64,000 bases of DNA from Cypionkella sp. (GTDB taxonomy: Bacteria; Pseudomonadota; Alphaproteobacteria; Rhodobacterales; Rhodobacteraceae): the NCBI RefSeq assembly GCF_030652235.1, contig NZ_JAUSBA010000045.1, positions 124,001 to 188,000 of the forward strand, written 5' to 3'. Below are positions 44,542 to 52,776 of this stretch, piece after piece. Numbering within the stretch: the first letter of the stretch is position 1; every line of letters starts with the position of its first letter. Both the position numbers and the translations under genes were made by a program. A model generated the notes under the pieces. It did not search any database, was not told the DNA's origin, and worked only from the letters and a program-made list of their open reading frames with translations.

Positions 44542-45362
44542 ACCCTAGCCTCAGCGTCATCATTCCGGCGTCAAACGAGGCGGGCTACATCGGCACCTGC
44601 CTCGCCGCAGTATTGGCCTCGGGCCCAATCAATGCCGAATGTATCGTCGTCGCCAATGGTTGCCGCGATGCAACCGCAGATATAGCACAGGGATTTGCCT
44701 TGCAGGCCGGTGCGACAGGCTGGGCGCTGTCTGTGTTGGACTTGGCAGCAGGCGGCAAACCGAACGCATTGAACGCAGGCGACCAGATCGCCCGCGCGCC
44801 GCTGCGGGCTTACCTTGATGCCGATGTCATCGTCTCGCCCCACCTGATGGCCGAACTGATCGCAGCCCTTGGCGGCACTGCCCCGCTTTATGCCACCGGA
44901 ACCGCGCGCATCCCCCGCGCCAAAAGCGCCGTGACCCGCGCCTATGCCGGTTTCTGGCAGCGCCTGCCCTTCGCGCAAAGCCCTGCCCCCGGTTATGGGC
45001 TGTTCGCCACCAATGCCGCAGGCCGCGCGCGCTGGCGGGATTTTCCGGCGATCATCTCAGACGACACCTTTGTGCGGTTGCAGTTCGAACCGCACGAGCG
45101 GGTACAGGTGGCCCCGACCTATGATTGGCCGATGATCGAGGGCTTTGCCGCACTCACGAAAGTGCGCAGACGCCAAGATGCGGGCGTGGCCGAGATTGAA
45201 CGGCTTTACCCCGGCCTTCTGCTGCGCGAAGCCAAAGCCCGGCTCAGCAAAGCCCGCCTGTTGGCTCTGGCCCTGCGCGATCCTGTGGGCTTTGCCACTT
45301 ACGTCGCCGTATCGCTCGTGGTGCGCCGCACATCGGGCCAAGACTGGGCGCGCGGTCGTTGA
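44535..45362 (+). CDS. Family 2 glycosyltransferase (275 aa)
   Basis: GT-A fold glycosyltransferase: LSVIIPASNEAGYIGTCLAAVL at the N-terminus, CIVVANGCRDAT, and the metal-binding LDADVIVSP. No transmembrane segment is evident. The start is a GTG at 44535, with AAGGG 9 nt upstream, and overlaps the stop of the SGNH/GH gene, so translation is coupled. The acceptor and donor sugars are unknown. The pair with the upstream fusion protein hints at making and trimming one glycan. Confidence 0.88.
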   Translation: MLNPSLSVIIPASNEAGYIGTCLAAVLASGPINAECIVVANGCRDATADIAQGFALQAGATGWALSVLDLAAGGKPNALNAGDQIARAPLRAYLDADVIVSPHLMAELIAALGGTAPLYATGTARIPRAKSAVTRAYAGFWQRLPFAQSPAPGYGLFATNAAGRARWRDFPAIISDDTFVRLQFEPHERVQVAPTYDWPMIEGFAALTKVRRRQDAGVAEIERLYPGLLLREAKARLSKARLLALALRDPVGFATYVAVSLVVRRTSGQDWARGR

Positions 45363-45402
45363 CGGGTTGGGGGCCAGAAAACCACACTTACAAGTCACCT
45401 TA

Positions 45403-45513
45403 CCACAATATATTGTGGCGGATGCCCTGAAAAACACAAGTCCCTCCCAGCTGGGAGAGCCTCAGCTAAATCCAAACATGCGCGCCACGAAACCGGAATT
45501 CGCACGAATTCCG
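45403..45513. repeat. Cluster of three inverted repeats between convergent genes
   Basis: In the 177-bp gap between the GT2 and xth genes lie CCACAATATATTGTGG (45403-45418, perfect), CTCCCAGCTGGGAG (45444-45457, perfect) and a CGGAATTCG/CGAATTCCG stem (45494-45513). The first resembles a NrdR box, but it lies between gene ends. No canonical T-run terminator is visible. Confidence 0.6.
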
Positions 45514-45539
45514 TGCACGATTTCCGCGCGAAAATCGCT

Positions 45540-46328
45540 TTACAGATCAAACGTCGCGAACACCGGGGCATGGTCAGAGGGTTGCTCCCATCCGCGCACG
45601 CTGCGCAAAATGCGGCTGCCATGGGCGGATTTGGCAATATCAGGTGTGGCCCAGATGTGATCCAGCCGCCGACCTTTATCGGCAGCATCCCAATCGGGCG
45701 AGCGATAGCTCCACCAACTGTAGAGATTGCCGGTTGGAATATCGGCACGGGTCACATCAACCCAAGCCCCCGAGTCCATCGCCGCCCCAAAATGCTCGAC
45801 CTCAATCGGGGTGTGGCTGACGATCTTCAACAGCGCCTTGTGGTTCCACACATCATCCTCACGCGGAGCGATGTTCAGATCGCCCACCAGAATGGATTTG
45901 CTGGGTTTTTCACCATGAAACCAATCCCGCATCTCGGTCAGGAAATCCAGCTTTTGGCCAAATTTCACGTTCAGCACGCGGTCTGGGATATCACCCCCTG
46001 CTGGCACATAGCAGTTGTGGATCACCACGCCGTTTTCCAGCCGACCTGCAACATGCCGCGCATGACCCATGGCGACGAAATCGCGGCCACCCGCATCCTC
46101 CAGCGGCAGCTTGGAAAGAATTGCCACGCCGTTGTAACCCTTCTGGCCGCGCGCCACCATATAATGGTAGCCCAGCGCGCGGAACTGCTCGACCGGGATC
46201 AACGCGACCGGGCTTTTACATTCCTGCAAGCACAGCACATCAGGGGATTCATCCGCCATCAGCTTGGCCACCAGCCCTTCGCGCAGACGGACCGAATTGA
46301 TGTTCCAAGTGGCAAGGGTGAAGGTCAT
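45540..46328 (-). CDS. xth: Exodeoxyribonuclease III (262 aa)
   Basis: AP endonuclease/3'-5' exonuclease of base-excision repair. Family motifs are LATWNINSVRLR, CLQECK, ILVGDLNIAPREDDVWN, the DYSW-like LYSWWSYRS and the C-terminal PSDHAPVFATFDL. Start 46328 (MTFTLA) has AGGAG 8 nt upstream. The length is normal. It is a single gene with hemP and a candidate sRNA upstream on the same strand. Confidence 0.95.
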   Translation of the reverse strand: MTFTLATWNINSVRLREGLVAKLMADESPDVLCLQECKSPVALIPVEQFRALGYHYMVARGQKGYNGVAILSKLPLEDAGGRDFVAMGHARHVAGRLENGVVIHNCYVPAGGDIPDRVLNVKFGQKLDFLTEMRDWFHGEKPSKSILVGDLNIAPREDDVWNHKALLKIVSHTPIEVEHFGAAMDSGAWVDVTRADIPTGNLYSWWSYRSPDWDAADKGRRLDHIWATPDIAKSAHGSRILRSVRGWEQPSDHAPVFATFDL

Positions 46329-46423
46329 TGGCTGCTCCTGATCCAGACCAATCAGCCTAAGCCGCACCGCCACCGTTCTCAAGAGGGCAAAGCCCCCGAC
46401 GATAAGCTAAGGACCCGGCACAC

Positions 46424-46480
46424 AAAAAGTCGCCCAGCCAACGTGGCCGGGCGGAAGGTCCAACAGGGAGGTAATGTCCA
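46424..46480 (-). ncRNA. Candidate anti-Shine-Dalgarno small RNA / hemP 3' element, copy A
   Basis: Read on the - strand: ACCTCCCTGTTGGACC (46472-46457), then a 9-bp stem CGCCCGGCC/GGCTGGGCG with one mismatch, then TTTTTG. This is an intrinsic terminator with an exposed CCUCCC motif in front. It may end the hemP transcript 100 bp upstream or release a short 3' RNA. A TATGAT sequence (46492-46487) could serve as -10, but no -35 is evident. A second copy is at 54025-54138. Confidence 0.5.
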
Positions 46481-46578
46481 ACATATATCATAGAATACCG
46501 GGCATTTTCGCGCGCTGTTACAAATTACCCAAGCCATGGCTTTTTGGCCACAACCCAAGATTGCGCCGGGCTTTGCGC

Positions 46579-46761
46579 CTATTTGGTCAGGATCAGCTTC
46601 GCCGATTTGGTGATGCGCAGGGTGTAAATCTGCCCGTCCAACTCGATCAACGCGGTGCCCGCCCCGCCAGTCAGCGCCCGCGCGTCGTAGCGAAGAGTCC
46701 GATCAGAAGGAACAAGTTCCGGCGCAGGGTTCTGGGGCGAAAGAATTTGAGTTTCGTACAT
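46579..46761 (-). CDS. hemP: Hemin uptake protein HemP (60 aa)
   Basis: Small protein of the HemP family. The C-terminal part gives the signature: SDRTLRYDARALTGG, LIELDGQIYTLRITKS and KLILTK. In rhizobia and related bacteria hemP is iron-regulated and promotes expression of haem-uptake genes. Start 46761 has GGAG 7 nt upstream; the longer open frame to 47013 runs through the promoter box. An iron-type box shared with the imelysin operon lies 93 bp upstream. Confidence 0.92.
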   Translation of the reverse strand: MYETQILSPQNPAPELVPSDRTLRYDARALTGGAGTALIELDGQIYTLRITKSAKLILTK

Positions 46762-46853
46762 GATGTGCTCCGCAGCAGCTAGGATTGGCACTGAAAGACC
46801 GGCTTCCCAAAGGCGGGTGGCATGGCAATACTTAATACTTATCAAATTAGTCA

Positions 46854-46876
46854 GGAATGTAAATCCCGATTCTTTT
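46854..46876 (-). promoter_or_regulatory. Shared iron-regulation-type box upstream of hemP
   Basis: GGAATGTAAATCCCGATTC plus TTTT (given on the + strand), 93 bp upstream of hemP. Nearly the same sequence recurs at 52691-52712, upstream of the imelysin operon and the MFS gene. Shared use by iron-acquisition genes suggests binding by an iron regulator such as Irr, RirA or Fur; which one is unknown. The remaining 46877-46999 sequence shows nothing I can name. Confidence 0.65.
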
Positions 46877-46999
46877 ACTTGTCTTTCACAAGCTGCCCTG
46901 ATGTGGGGAGGGCGACGGGCGAGCCAGACAGCAACAGCCAAGTGCCGCTTCTTGGCAGTGGTGGGCTTTGCAATCTCAGCCAACGGCGGTCTGTCACTG

Positions 47000-47137
47000 A
47001 TGAAGATCGTCAAAAGTTTCAGCGCAGCAACGTTCGACGCAGCAGCGTTGAAGCATATCCAAGGCTCCGCCCCTTTCGCGCCGCCGCCTGCGGGTGCCTC
47101 AGCCCGGTTTCGCCTGAGTTTGTTGGGAGGTAATTAG
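47000..47137 (+). CDS. Possible small ORF of unknown function (45 aa)
   Basis: Open frame MKIVKSFSAATFDAAALKHI followed by a proline/alanine-rich stretch and LSLLGGN, ending in TAG. It overlaps the stop of the DUF1513 gene by 4 bp on the opposite strand. No ribosome-binding site is convincing and I recognise no family. It is listed because it fills an otherwise empty gap and has a plausible amphipathic start. Confidence 0.2.
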   Translation: MKIVKSFSAATFDAAALKHIQGSAPFAPPPAGASARFRLSLLGGN

Positions 47138-48192
47138 CTAAGGGCGATCAAATGGTTATCCCAAGCCGTCGCATTGCGGCTGAGGGATGCCAAACCAGTG
47201 CGGCCATAACTCCACACCCCGCCTTGCCCATCGGTTAGCCGCAACCCGTCGCCCACAGCCGCAGCGCCCGAGACATCGGCACGCGGGTCGGTTGCAAGCC
47301 ACTGGCCCGTGCCGTCAAACAGCATCACCACCCCCGCCGGGGCCGAAGTCAGCGCAATCAGATCACCCGCACGGGCAACAGCAATCGACCCGGCATAGCC
47401 CTTCATCGCAAACGACTGCTCGTCCGGTGGTGGGCACAACAGCGGCGCGGCACCCGGCACCCAAAGCCCCAGTTGCGCGACAGGCTCAGATTTATCCCCT
47501 TCCCACTGCATTGCAAACGCCACGCCGTCGCCATGCAAAGCCAGGTGGCGGATCGAGTTTTGGTGAAACTCATCCGCCAAGGCCACCTGATCCAGCACCG
47601 CGCCATCGGCCGAGAGTAGCGTCAGATTGGGTCGCATCGTGTCGATGTTCAGCTTGGTGCGGTCGCCCGGATCCGTTTCAATCCCGCCATTGGCGACCAC
47701 AATCCGGCCATCCGCCAGCCGCCGGATATCATGCGGGCCAATGCCACCACTGTTCCATTCACCGATGCGCGTGAAACCCGCCGTCTCCCACAGCCCAATC
47801 CGCCCTGCCGAGCCTTCTGCCACCACTTCGGACGTCATCAGCAGCGCGCCATCCGCCGAGAACGCACCATGGCCATTGAATTGCCGCCCCTCTGGCGGGG
47901 CCAAGCGGTGCCGCACCACCCCGGTCAAACAATCCAGCACCAACGCAAAAGTGCCGGGACGGCGGGCAAACGCAACCGCCAAGGCCTGCGATGGATGCGC
48001 CGCCGCCGCATGACCGCGCGCGGGCAAGGCAATCTCGAACAAGCTTTCGCCCGCGGCACTTAGCCCATGCAGGACAAATTCATCGCCCAGCTTTCCTGCC
48101 GCAAGGCAAGCAGGCCAGCCGACCTCCGCCCAAGACACCCGCGGCAAACTGGCCACAGCCAACCCTGCCAGAAACACCCGCCGCGTTGCCAT
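47134..48192 (-). CDS. DUF1513 domain protein, exported (352 aa)
   Basis: Beta-propeller-like DUF1513 protein. A twin-arginine-type signal is visible at the start (ATRRVFLAGLAVASLPRVSWAE). Landmarks are GRQFNGHGAFSADG, RIGEWNSGGIGPHDIRRLADG, VANGGIETDP and NSIRHLALHGDGVAFAMQWEG. It is the last gene of the imelysin/di-heme operon, in which DUF1513 genes are regularly found, and is thought to help iron uptake; the mechanism is unknown. Start 48192 is 1 nt past the upstream stop. Confidence 0.9.
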   Translation of the reverse strand: MATRRVFLAGLAVASLPRVSWAEVGWPACLAAGKLGDEFVLHGLSAAGESLFEIALPARGHAAAAHPSQALAVAFARRPGTFALVLDCLTGVVRHRLAPPEGRQFNGHGAFSADGALLMTSEVVAEGSAGRIGLWETAGFTRIGEWNSGGIGPHDIRRLADGRIVVANGGIETDPGDRTKLNIDTMRPNLTLLSADGAVLDQVALADEFHQNSIRHLALHGDGVAFAMQWEGDKSEPVAQLGLWVPGAAPLLCPPPDEQSFAMKGYAGSIAVARAGDLIALTSAPAGVVMLFDGTGQWLATDPRADVSGAAAVGDGLRLTDGQGGVWSYGRTGLASLSRNATAWDNHLIALS

Positions 48193-48193
48193 C

Positions 48194-49165
48194 TTAGTCT
48201 CCATCCGCCGCGTTAAAGCCGATGCCGACATCCAGTTCCGGCCCAAGTTCAGCCACCACGGTATCGGTCAAAGCGCTGATCGCCTGCTGCAAAATCTCTA
48301 CCTTCAGATGGCCCTGTGGCGTGGCAACCCCCGCAAAGGCGGGATCGTCAAACGTTTCGGCCAGCTTGATCGCGTGATCAAACCCGGCCAAAGTCAGCGA
48401 CGCATCCGGCGTCAGCGTCACCACCATCGCGCGCAAGCTTTGCAGTGAGATCAACACGTTGCGCTGACTGCGCGCCGAGGCAACTGCCTCAGCGCGTTCC
48501 GGACGTGGCTTGTCAAACGTGCCCAAGGGGCGGCCAAGCCGTTGATCTTTATCAAACTCCAATGCTGACACTATTTGCGTGAACAGCGTCTGGCGCACTT
48601 CGGGTCGGGTTTGGAATGTGGTGTTGCCCAAATCGCCCGCCGTCAAAATGGTCGTGGAATAGGTATTGATCCAGTTGTCGTTGATGATCTTCGCCATCCG
48701 GGCCAAATCCAGCGTCGTCGCTTGGATCAACGCGCAGGGGTCGGCGGGCAAAGCCTCTGCCGGATACAGCAACCGCTCCAACCCGGTCAGTCCGCGCGCG
48801 GCGACCGATTGATCTGGGAAATGCGCAGGGGTCAGTTGCGACGGATCGCCCTGCAGCAAAGCCCGCTGCGATTTCGCACCCGAGCCCTTTGGGTCAGGCC
48901 AAAACGCAATAGCCACCGATAGCCCATCTGCCTCGGCAGGGCCAAAGCGCAGGTGCTGCACAGCGGCCCAGGCATCATAGGCGGTGTGGAATGCGGGTTT
49001 CAGGCTGTCGGCCTTACAATTCTTTGCGGCGGCGTCGGACAAAGCCTGCGTGCTGGCCGCGAAAGCCGCGTAACCGGGCAGGATATGGTCGGACAAGGTC
49101 TGTTCAAAATCCGCCAGTGCTGGGGTGGCGAGGCATACAGACAGCAAGAATGAGCGCAGCAGCAT
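48194..49165 (-). CDS. Imelysin family protein (323 aa)
   Basis: Periplasmic all-helical protein of the imelysin (EfeO/IrpA-like) family. The signal peptide is MLLRSFLLSVCLATPALAD. The core has LSDHILPGYAAFAAST, AYDAWAAVQHLRFGPAEADG and ARGLTGLERLLYPAEALP. The G-x-H-x-x-E motif of canonical imelysins is replaced here by G-L-T-G-L-E, so metal binding may differ from the larger paralogue in the same operon. It sits between the di-heme oxidoreductase and DUF1513 genes. Confidence 0.9.
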   Translation of the reverse strand: MLLRSFLLSVCLATPALADFEQTLSDHILPGYAAFAASTQALSDAAAKNCKADSLKPAFHTAYDAWAAVQHLRFGPAEADGLSVAIAFWPDPKGSGAKSQRALLQGDPSQLTPAHFPDQSVAARGLTGLERLLYPAEALPADPCALIQATTLDLARMAKIINDNWINTYSTTILTAGDLGNTTFQTRPEVRQTLFTQIVSALEFDKDQRLGRPLGTFDKPRPERAEAVASARSQRNVLISLQSLRAMVVTLTPDASLTLAGFDHAIKLAETFDDPAFAGVATPQGHLKVEILQQAISALTDTVVAELGPELDVGIGFNAADGD

Positions 49166-49167
49166 GA

Positions 49168-50676
49168 TTACAAACTTTCCAGAAATGCGAGAATAGCGTC
49201 GCGGTCGTCTTTCGGCAAAGCCACCACGGCATCGCGGCTGGCCTGCGCCTCGCCGCCATGCCACAGCACCGCTTCCAAAAAGTTCCGCGCCCGCCCGTCG
49301 TGCAGAAATTCAGTGTGGCCCGAAACTTGGCTCGTCAACCCGATCCCCCACAAAGGTGGCGTTTTCCATTCCTGCCCGGTCGCGCGACCTTCGGGGCGGT
49401 TGTCGGCAAGCCCCACCCCCATGTCATGTAGCAGCAGATCGGTATAGGGCCAGATCAGTTGGAAACTTTGCTCGGGCTGGTCTTTCAGACGATTGGTGAC
49501 ATATTTCGGCGTATGGCAGGACGTGCAGCCGATGTCATAAAACACCCGCTTGCCGCGCAAAACCATGGGGTCATCAATGTTACGCCGCGATGGCACGCCC
49601 AGATTACGGGCATAAAACGTCACCAGATCAAGGCTTTGATGATCCACTTCCAGCCCACCCCGCACGCCCGGCTCTTGCCCGCTGATCGCCACGCGGCAGG
49701 CATCCTGTGCCGTGGTGCAGTCGCCCCACGGATCAGGATGCAAAGCGGTGGAAAGCCCCATATCGCCCTGAAACGCCGCCGCCGACTGATCGCGGATCGT
49801 GGCTTTGCCGCCTTTGAAACCAAAGCGGCCCAACATCGGCTTGCCGCCAGACCCGCCCGGCACAATGCTTGCGCGGCCCGAAATGCCATTGCCATCGGCG
49901 TCAGTCTCGTCGACGCGCGCCAGAATATCGGCCTCGGGGATCGCCTCTAGCAGCCCCAAGCCGATCATCTGCGGCGCGACACGCGGCGACAGCATGACGT
50001 GCGCAGCCATCGGGCCATAAGCCAAATCCGCCACCGAATACGCAGGCGCGCGCAAGCGGACCACGGTGCCATCGCCCAGCGTCACCGGAACCTCGGTATA
50101 GTCGATCACCATACGGCCTTCAGAGGCAACGCCAGCCGAAGCGAAGTCCTGGAATTGCCCGCCATAGGTCGGCTCATCCTGCGTCGCCAGCCAATCCTTG
50201 ATCGCGGCCGGGTTACTTCCCCCCGGAACCGAAAGCCGCAAGAACATCGACACAGCACTTTCGTCGGGGCCCGCGGGCACATGCCCGCGCCCGTCTTTCA
50301 GGTGGCAATCCTGACAACCACGCGCGTTGAACAATGGCCCCAGCCCGTCCGACGCTAAGGTTGAAGCCGGTGCTGGCACCCATGTCTTGGTGAATAAAGC
50401 ATTGCCAAGGTTGAAATTCATCTGCCGATCAAATGGCATATTGCCGGAGTATTGCGAAAACGCATCCGCCGTAGGCCGTGCCCGCACCGTCGCAGCCCCG
50501 CCCGGTTTCGCCTCAAACTTCTCAGATGCGCTAAAATCTTTAAGGGCCGCTAGCACGCCTGCAATTCGCGCAGCCTCGGCCTTGGTGCGGGGGATCACTG
50601 TCAAAGACTGATCCTGTAGGCCTTGCGCAAAGGCAGGCCCTGCCAACAGCGGCAGTATCAATAGGACGCGCAGCAT
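49168..50676 (-). CDS. Di-heme oxidoreductase, DUF1111 family (502 aa)
   Basis: Periplasmic c-type cytochrome of the DUF1111 'thiol oxidoreductase' family. A signal peptide (MLRVLLILPLLAGPAFAQG) precedes two haem-binding motifs, CQDCH (in FNARGCQDCHLKDGRGH) and CTSCH (in DIGCTSCHTPKY). Further landmarks are QMIGLGLLEAIPEADIL and RFGFKGGKATIRDQSA. It lies between two imelysin genes. A role as a redox partner for periplasmic iron handling is inferred from this recurrent context. Confidence 0.92.
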   Translation of the reverse strand: MLRVLLILPLLAGPAFAQGLQDQSLTVIPRTKAEAARIAGVLAALKDFSASEKFEAKPGGAATVRARPTADAFSQYSGNMPFDRQMNFNLGNALFTKTWVPAPASTLASDGLGPLFNARGCQDCHLKDGRGHVPAGPDESAVSMFLRLSVPGGSNPAAIKDWLATQDEPTYGGQFQDFASAGVASEGRMVIDYTEVPVTLGDGTVVRLRAPAYSVADLAYGPMAAHVMLSPRVAPQMIGLGLLEAIPEADILARVDETDADGNGISGRASIVPGGSGGKPMLGRFGFKGGKATIRDQSAAAFQGDMGLSTALHPDPWGDCTTAQDACRVAISGQEPGVRGGLEVDHQSLDLVTFYARNLGVPSRRNIDDPMVLRGKRVFYDIGCTSCHTPKYVTNRLKDQPEQSFQLIWPYTDLLLHDMGVGLADNRPEGRATGQEWKTPPLWGIGLTSQVSGHTEFLHDGRARNFLEAVLWHGGEAQASRDAVVALPKDDRDAILAFLESL

Positions 50677-50817
50677 CCAGGTCTTTCCTATATCAGTTGG
50701 CAGCGCTGTGTCCCGTTTCCTGCCCGGACCCGCAGCACCACCTGCTTACTCAGAGTGGGTTTCAGCAAACTTTGTCAATCGCAGCTTACGACCGACAAAG
50801 CCCCGTTAAGCCAAGCG

Positions 50818-52083
50818 TTACTGGAACACAGCACCCGGATTATCAAGACTTTCCGAGCCTTCAATGCTGGTGCCGGTCAGCCCCAAAGTGGTGATCGCGC
50901 GCTCAATCGAGGCGGTTTGCGTGACCAAAGTGTTTACGCCGCCCATCACCAAAGCCTCACCCTCTTTGTTGCCCGCCGCCAGCATCTGATCATAGGCCAT
51001 TCCGCCATCCGACGCTGCTTTGATCGCGCCCAAAGCGGTGACCGTAGCCGCCAATTCGCCCTTCAACTGCGTATCCACCGCAGGGTCCGCCGCCGCGACC
51101 AGCTCCGAAATCGAAGCCCCCGACACCACGCTGCCATCGACGCGCGTATACTTGCCCAGATAGACGTTCTGAATTCCAACGCCGTCATAATAATGGCTGT
51201 TGGCGGTGTTGTCCGAGAAGCAATCGTGCTCCTCCTCTGGGTCGTTCAGCATCAGGCCCAAACGCATCCGCTGGCCCGCAACCTCGCCATAAGACAGGCT
51301 GCCCATACCGGTCAGGATCGCCGACAAAGCCGCCTTAGGGTCTTTTTCAATCACCGCGCGCGCCGCGCCGCCAGCAGCCCATTGCCCGGCCATATCTGCC
51401 AAATCCATCACCAACAAATCGGTCGCCGCCTTTAAATACGCCGCGCGACGATCACAGTTGCCGCCCGTACAGCCCTCGCCCTGAACGTAATCCGTGAACG
51501 GCCGATTGCCCGCTCCCGGCCCGGTGCCGTTCAAATCCTGCCCCCAGAGCAGAAATTCAATCGCGTGATAGCCCGAAGCCACATTCGCCTCGATCCCGCC
51601 CGCCTCTTGCAACGTGCCCGAGATCAATTCCGGCGTGAGCGTGGTCGCATCCACCTCAACACCCGAGATGGTAAACTTCGGGGTCGCAATCACGTTCAGC
51701 GTCGCAAGGTCGTTTTCCTGTGACTTGCCATAAGACGGGTCAACATAGTCGATCAGCCCCTCATCCAGCGGCCAAGCGTTGATCTTGCCCTCCCAATCAT
51801 CCACCGCAACGTTGCCAAACCGAAACGCCTCGGTCTGCATGTAGGACGGGCGCGAGGCGATCCATGCGGCGCGCGCGGCTTTCAGGTTGTCTTCGCTGGG
51901 CGCTGCGGTCAACGCATCGACGGCCCCTTGCAGCGCCTTGGCAGTGATCAGGCTGTCGTCATAGCCCGCAGCGGCGATATCGGCGTAAGTCTTTGCAACC
52001 GCTGCCGGATCGGCGGCAAACACGGGCTGGACAGCCGACACAAAGGCGGTGGTGGCAAGCAGGGCTAAAAACGAGTTGCGCAT
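50818..52083 (-). CDS. Imelysin family iron-regulated protein IrpA-like (421 aa)
   Basis: Larger imelysin: signal peptide (LALLATTAFVSAVQPVFAAD), then a duplicated helical domain. The metal-type motif G-x-H-x-x-E is intact in SGYHAIEFLLWGQD. AARAAWIASRPSYMQTEAFRFG and DCFSDNTANSHYYDGVGIQN are also typical of IrpA. It binds or helps take up iron in related systems. It is the second gene of the operon that starts at 52602; the di-heme gene follows after 141 bp that hold no other gene. Confidence 0.93.
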   Translation of the reverse strand: MRNSFLALLATTAFVSAVQPVFAADPAAVAKTYADIAAAGYDDSLITAKALQGAVDALTAAPSEDNLKAARAAWIASRPSYMQTEAFRFGNVAVDDWEGKINAWPLDEGLIDYVDPSYGKSQENDLATLNVIATPKFTISGVEVDATTLTPELISGTLQEAGGIEANVASGYHAIEFLLWGQDLNGTGPGAGNRPFTDYVQGEGCTGGNCDRRAAYLKAATDLLVMDLADMAGQWAAGGAARAVIEKDPKAALSAILTGMGSLSYGEVAGQRMRLGLMLNDPEEEHDCFSDNTANSHYYDGVGIQNVYLGKYTRVDGSVVSGASISELVAAADPAVDTQLKGELAATVTALGAIKAASDGGMAYDQMLAAGNKEGEALVMGGVNTLVTQTASIERAITTLGLTGTSIEGSESLDNPGAVFQ

Positions 52084-52095
52084 AAGGGGTCTTTC

Positions 52096-52602
52096 CTAGT
52101 GACGTGTGGCTGAAGGGACGGAATATCCGTCGTTGGCAGAGGTGCGGTGAAGGATATCCAGCATCGCGCGGCCGACATATTCGGCGATCTGCACAGCCTC
52201 ATATGCAATGTCGGGTGGCAGCATAGTCAACGCAAAGGCCATCGCATCTTCGCGATCCCCCGCTGTGGCAGCCGCCACCATCTGGGCAAACGCACTTTCG
52301 TCACCGCCGAGGCAAGCGCATTGGGTGTGGTGCCGCATCAGGGGCCTGCGCCCCATCTGCACCATCAGCCTGATCAAATGCGCGAGGTTGTTCACCTCAA
52401 TCGCCGCCTGATCTGCCCCAAAAATCGCGGTGAAATCTTCGGCGACCGCGATCCGGCCCGCCTCGCCATCACACCATTGCCGCAACAGTTGTATCACGCC
52501 GCGCTCCAATGCTGGCATATCGGCCAGCATCCCCACCGCAGCACCGCCCCGCACTGGGCTGGCATCGGTGACCTTCGACGATTTGAACCAAGAATAGCTC
52601 AT
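52096..52602 (-). CDS. Conserved hypothetical protein heading the iron operon (168 aa)
   Basis: Not recognised beyond its context. Soluble, no signal peptide. It has a helical core (LERGVIQLLRQWCDGEAGR, EVNNLAHLIRLMVQMGRRPL) and a Cys/His cluster MRHHTQCACLGGDE that could bind metal. Start 52602 (MSYSWFKSS) has GGAAG upstream; a longer reading to 52641 adds 13 residues. Position as first gene after the iron-type box suggests iron control and perhaps a regulatory or metal-sensing role, which is speculation. Confidence 0.72.
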   Translation of the reverse strand: MSYSWFKSSKVTDASPVRGGAAVGMLADMPALERGVIQLLRQWCDGEAGRIAVAEDFTAIFGADQAAIEVNNLAHLIRLMVQMGRRPLMRHHTQCACLGGDESAFAQMVAAATAGDREDAMAFALTMLPPDIAYEAVQIAEYVGRAMLDILHRTSANDGYSVPSATRH

Positions 52603-52690
52603 AACTTCCAACTGCCTTTCGAGACTGCACGTTGCAACCAACGCCCTGCCGACAGGTTGGGCCTTGCGGTATTAGCTGACGGATTCTCTC

Positions 52691-52712
52691 GGAAATGTAA
52701 ATCCGATTCTTT
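52691..52712. promoter_or_regulatory. Shared iron-regulation-type box between the imelysin operon and the MFS gene
   Basis: GGAAATGTAAATCCGATTC plus TTT, 89 bp upstream of the 168-aa gene (- strand) and 64 bp upstream of the MFS gene (+ strand). It matches the hemP box at 46854-46876 except for one inserted and one missing base. Confidence 0.65.
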
Positions 52713-52776
52713 CTGTCGGCTAATCGCAGCCAAAGCCAGCTTGACCCGTCCCCGCAGGGCATGCAGTCATGCCGCC

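Noticed and set aside
45403-45418. Functional NrdR operator
   Set aside because: NrdR sites come in pairs in nrd promoters. This is a single palindrome between gene ends, so I report only the resemblance.
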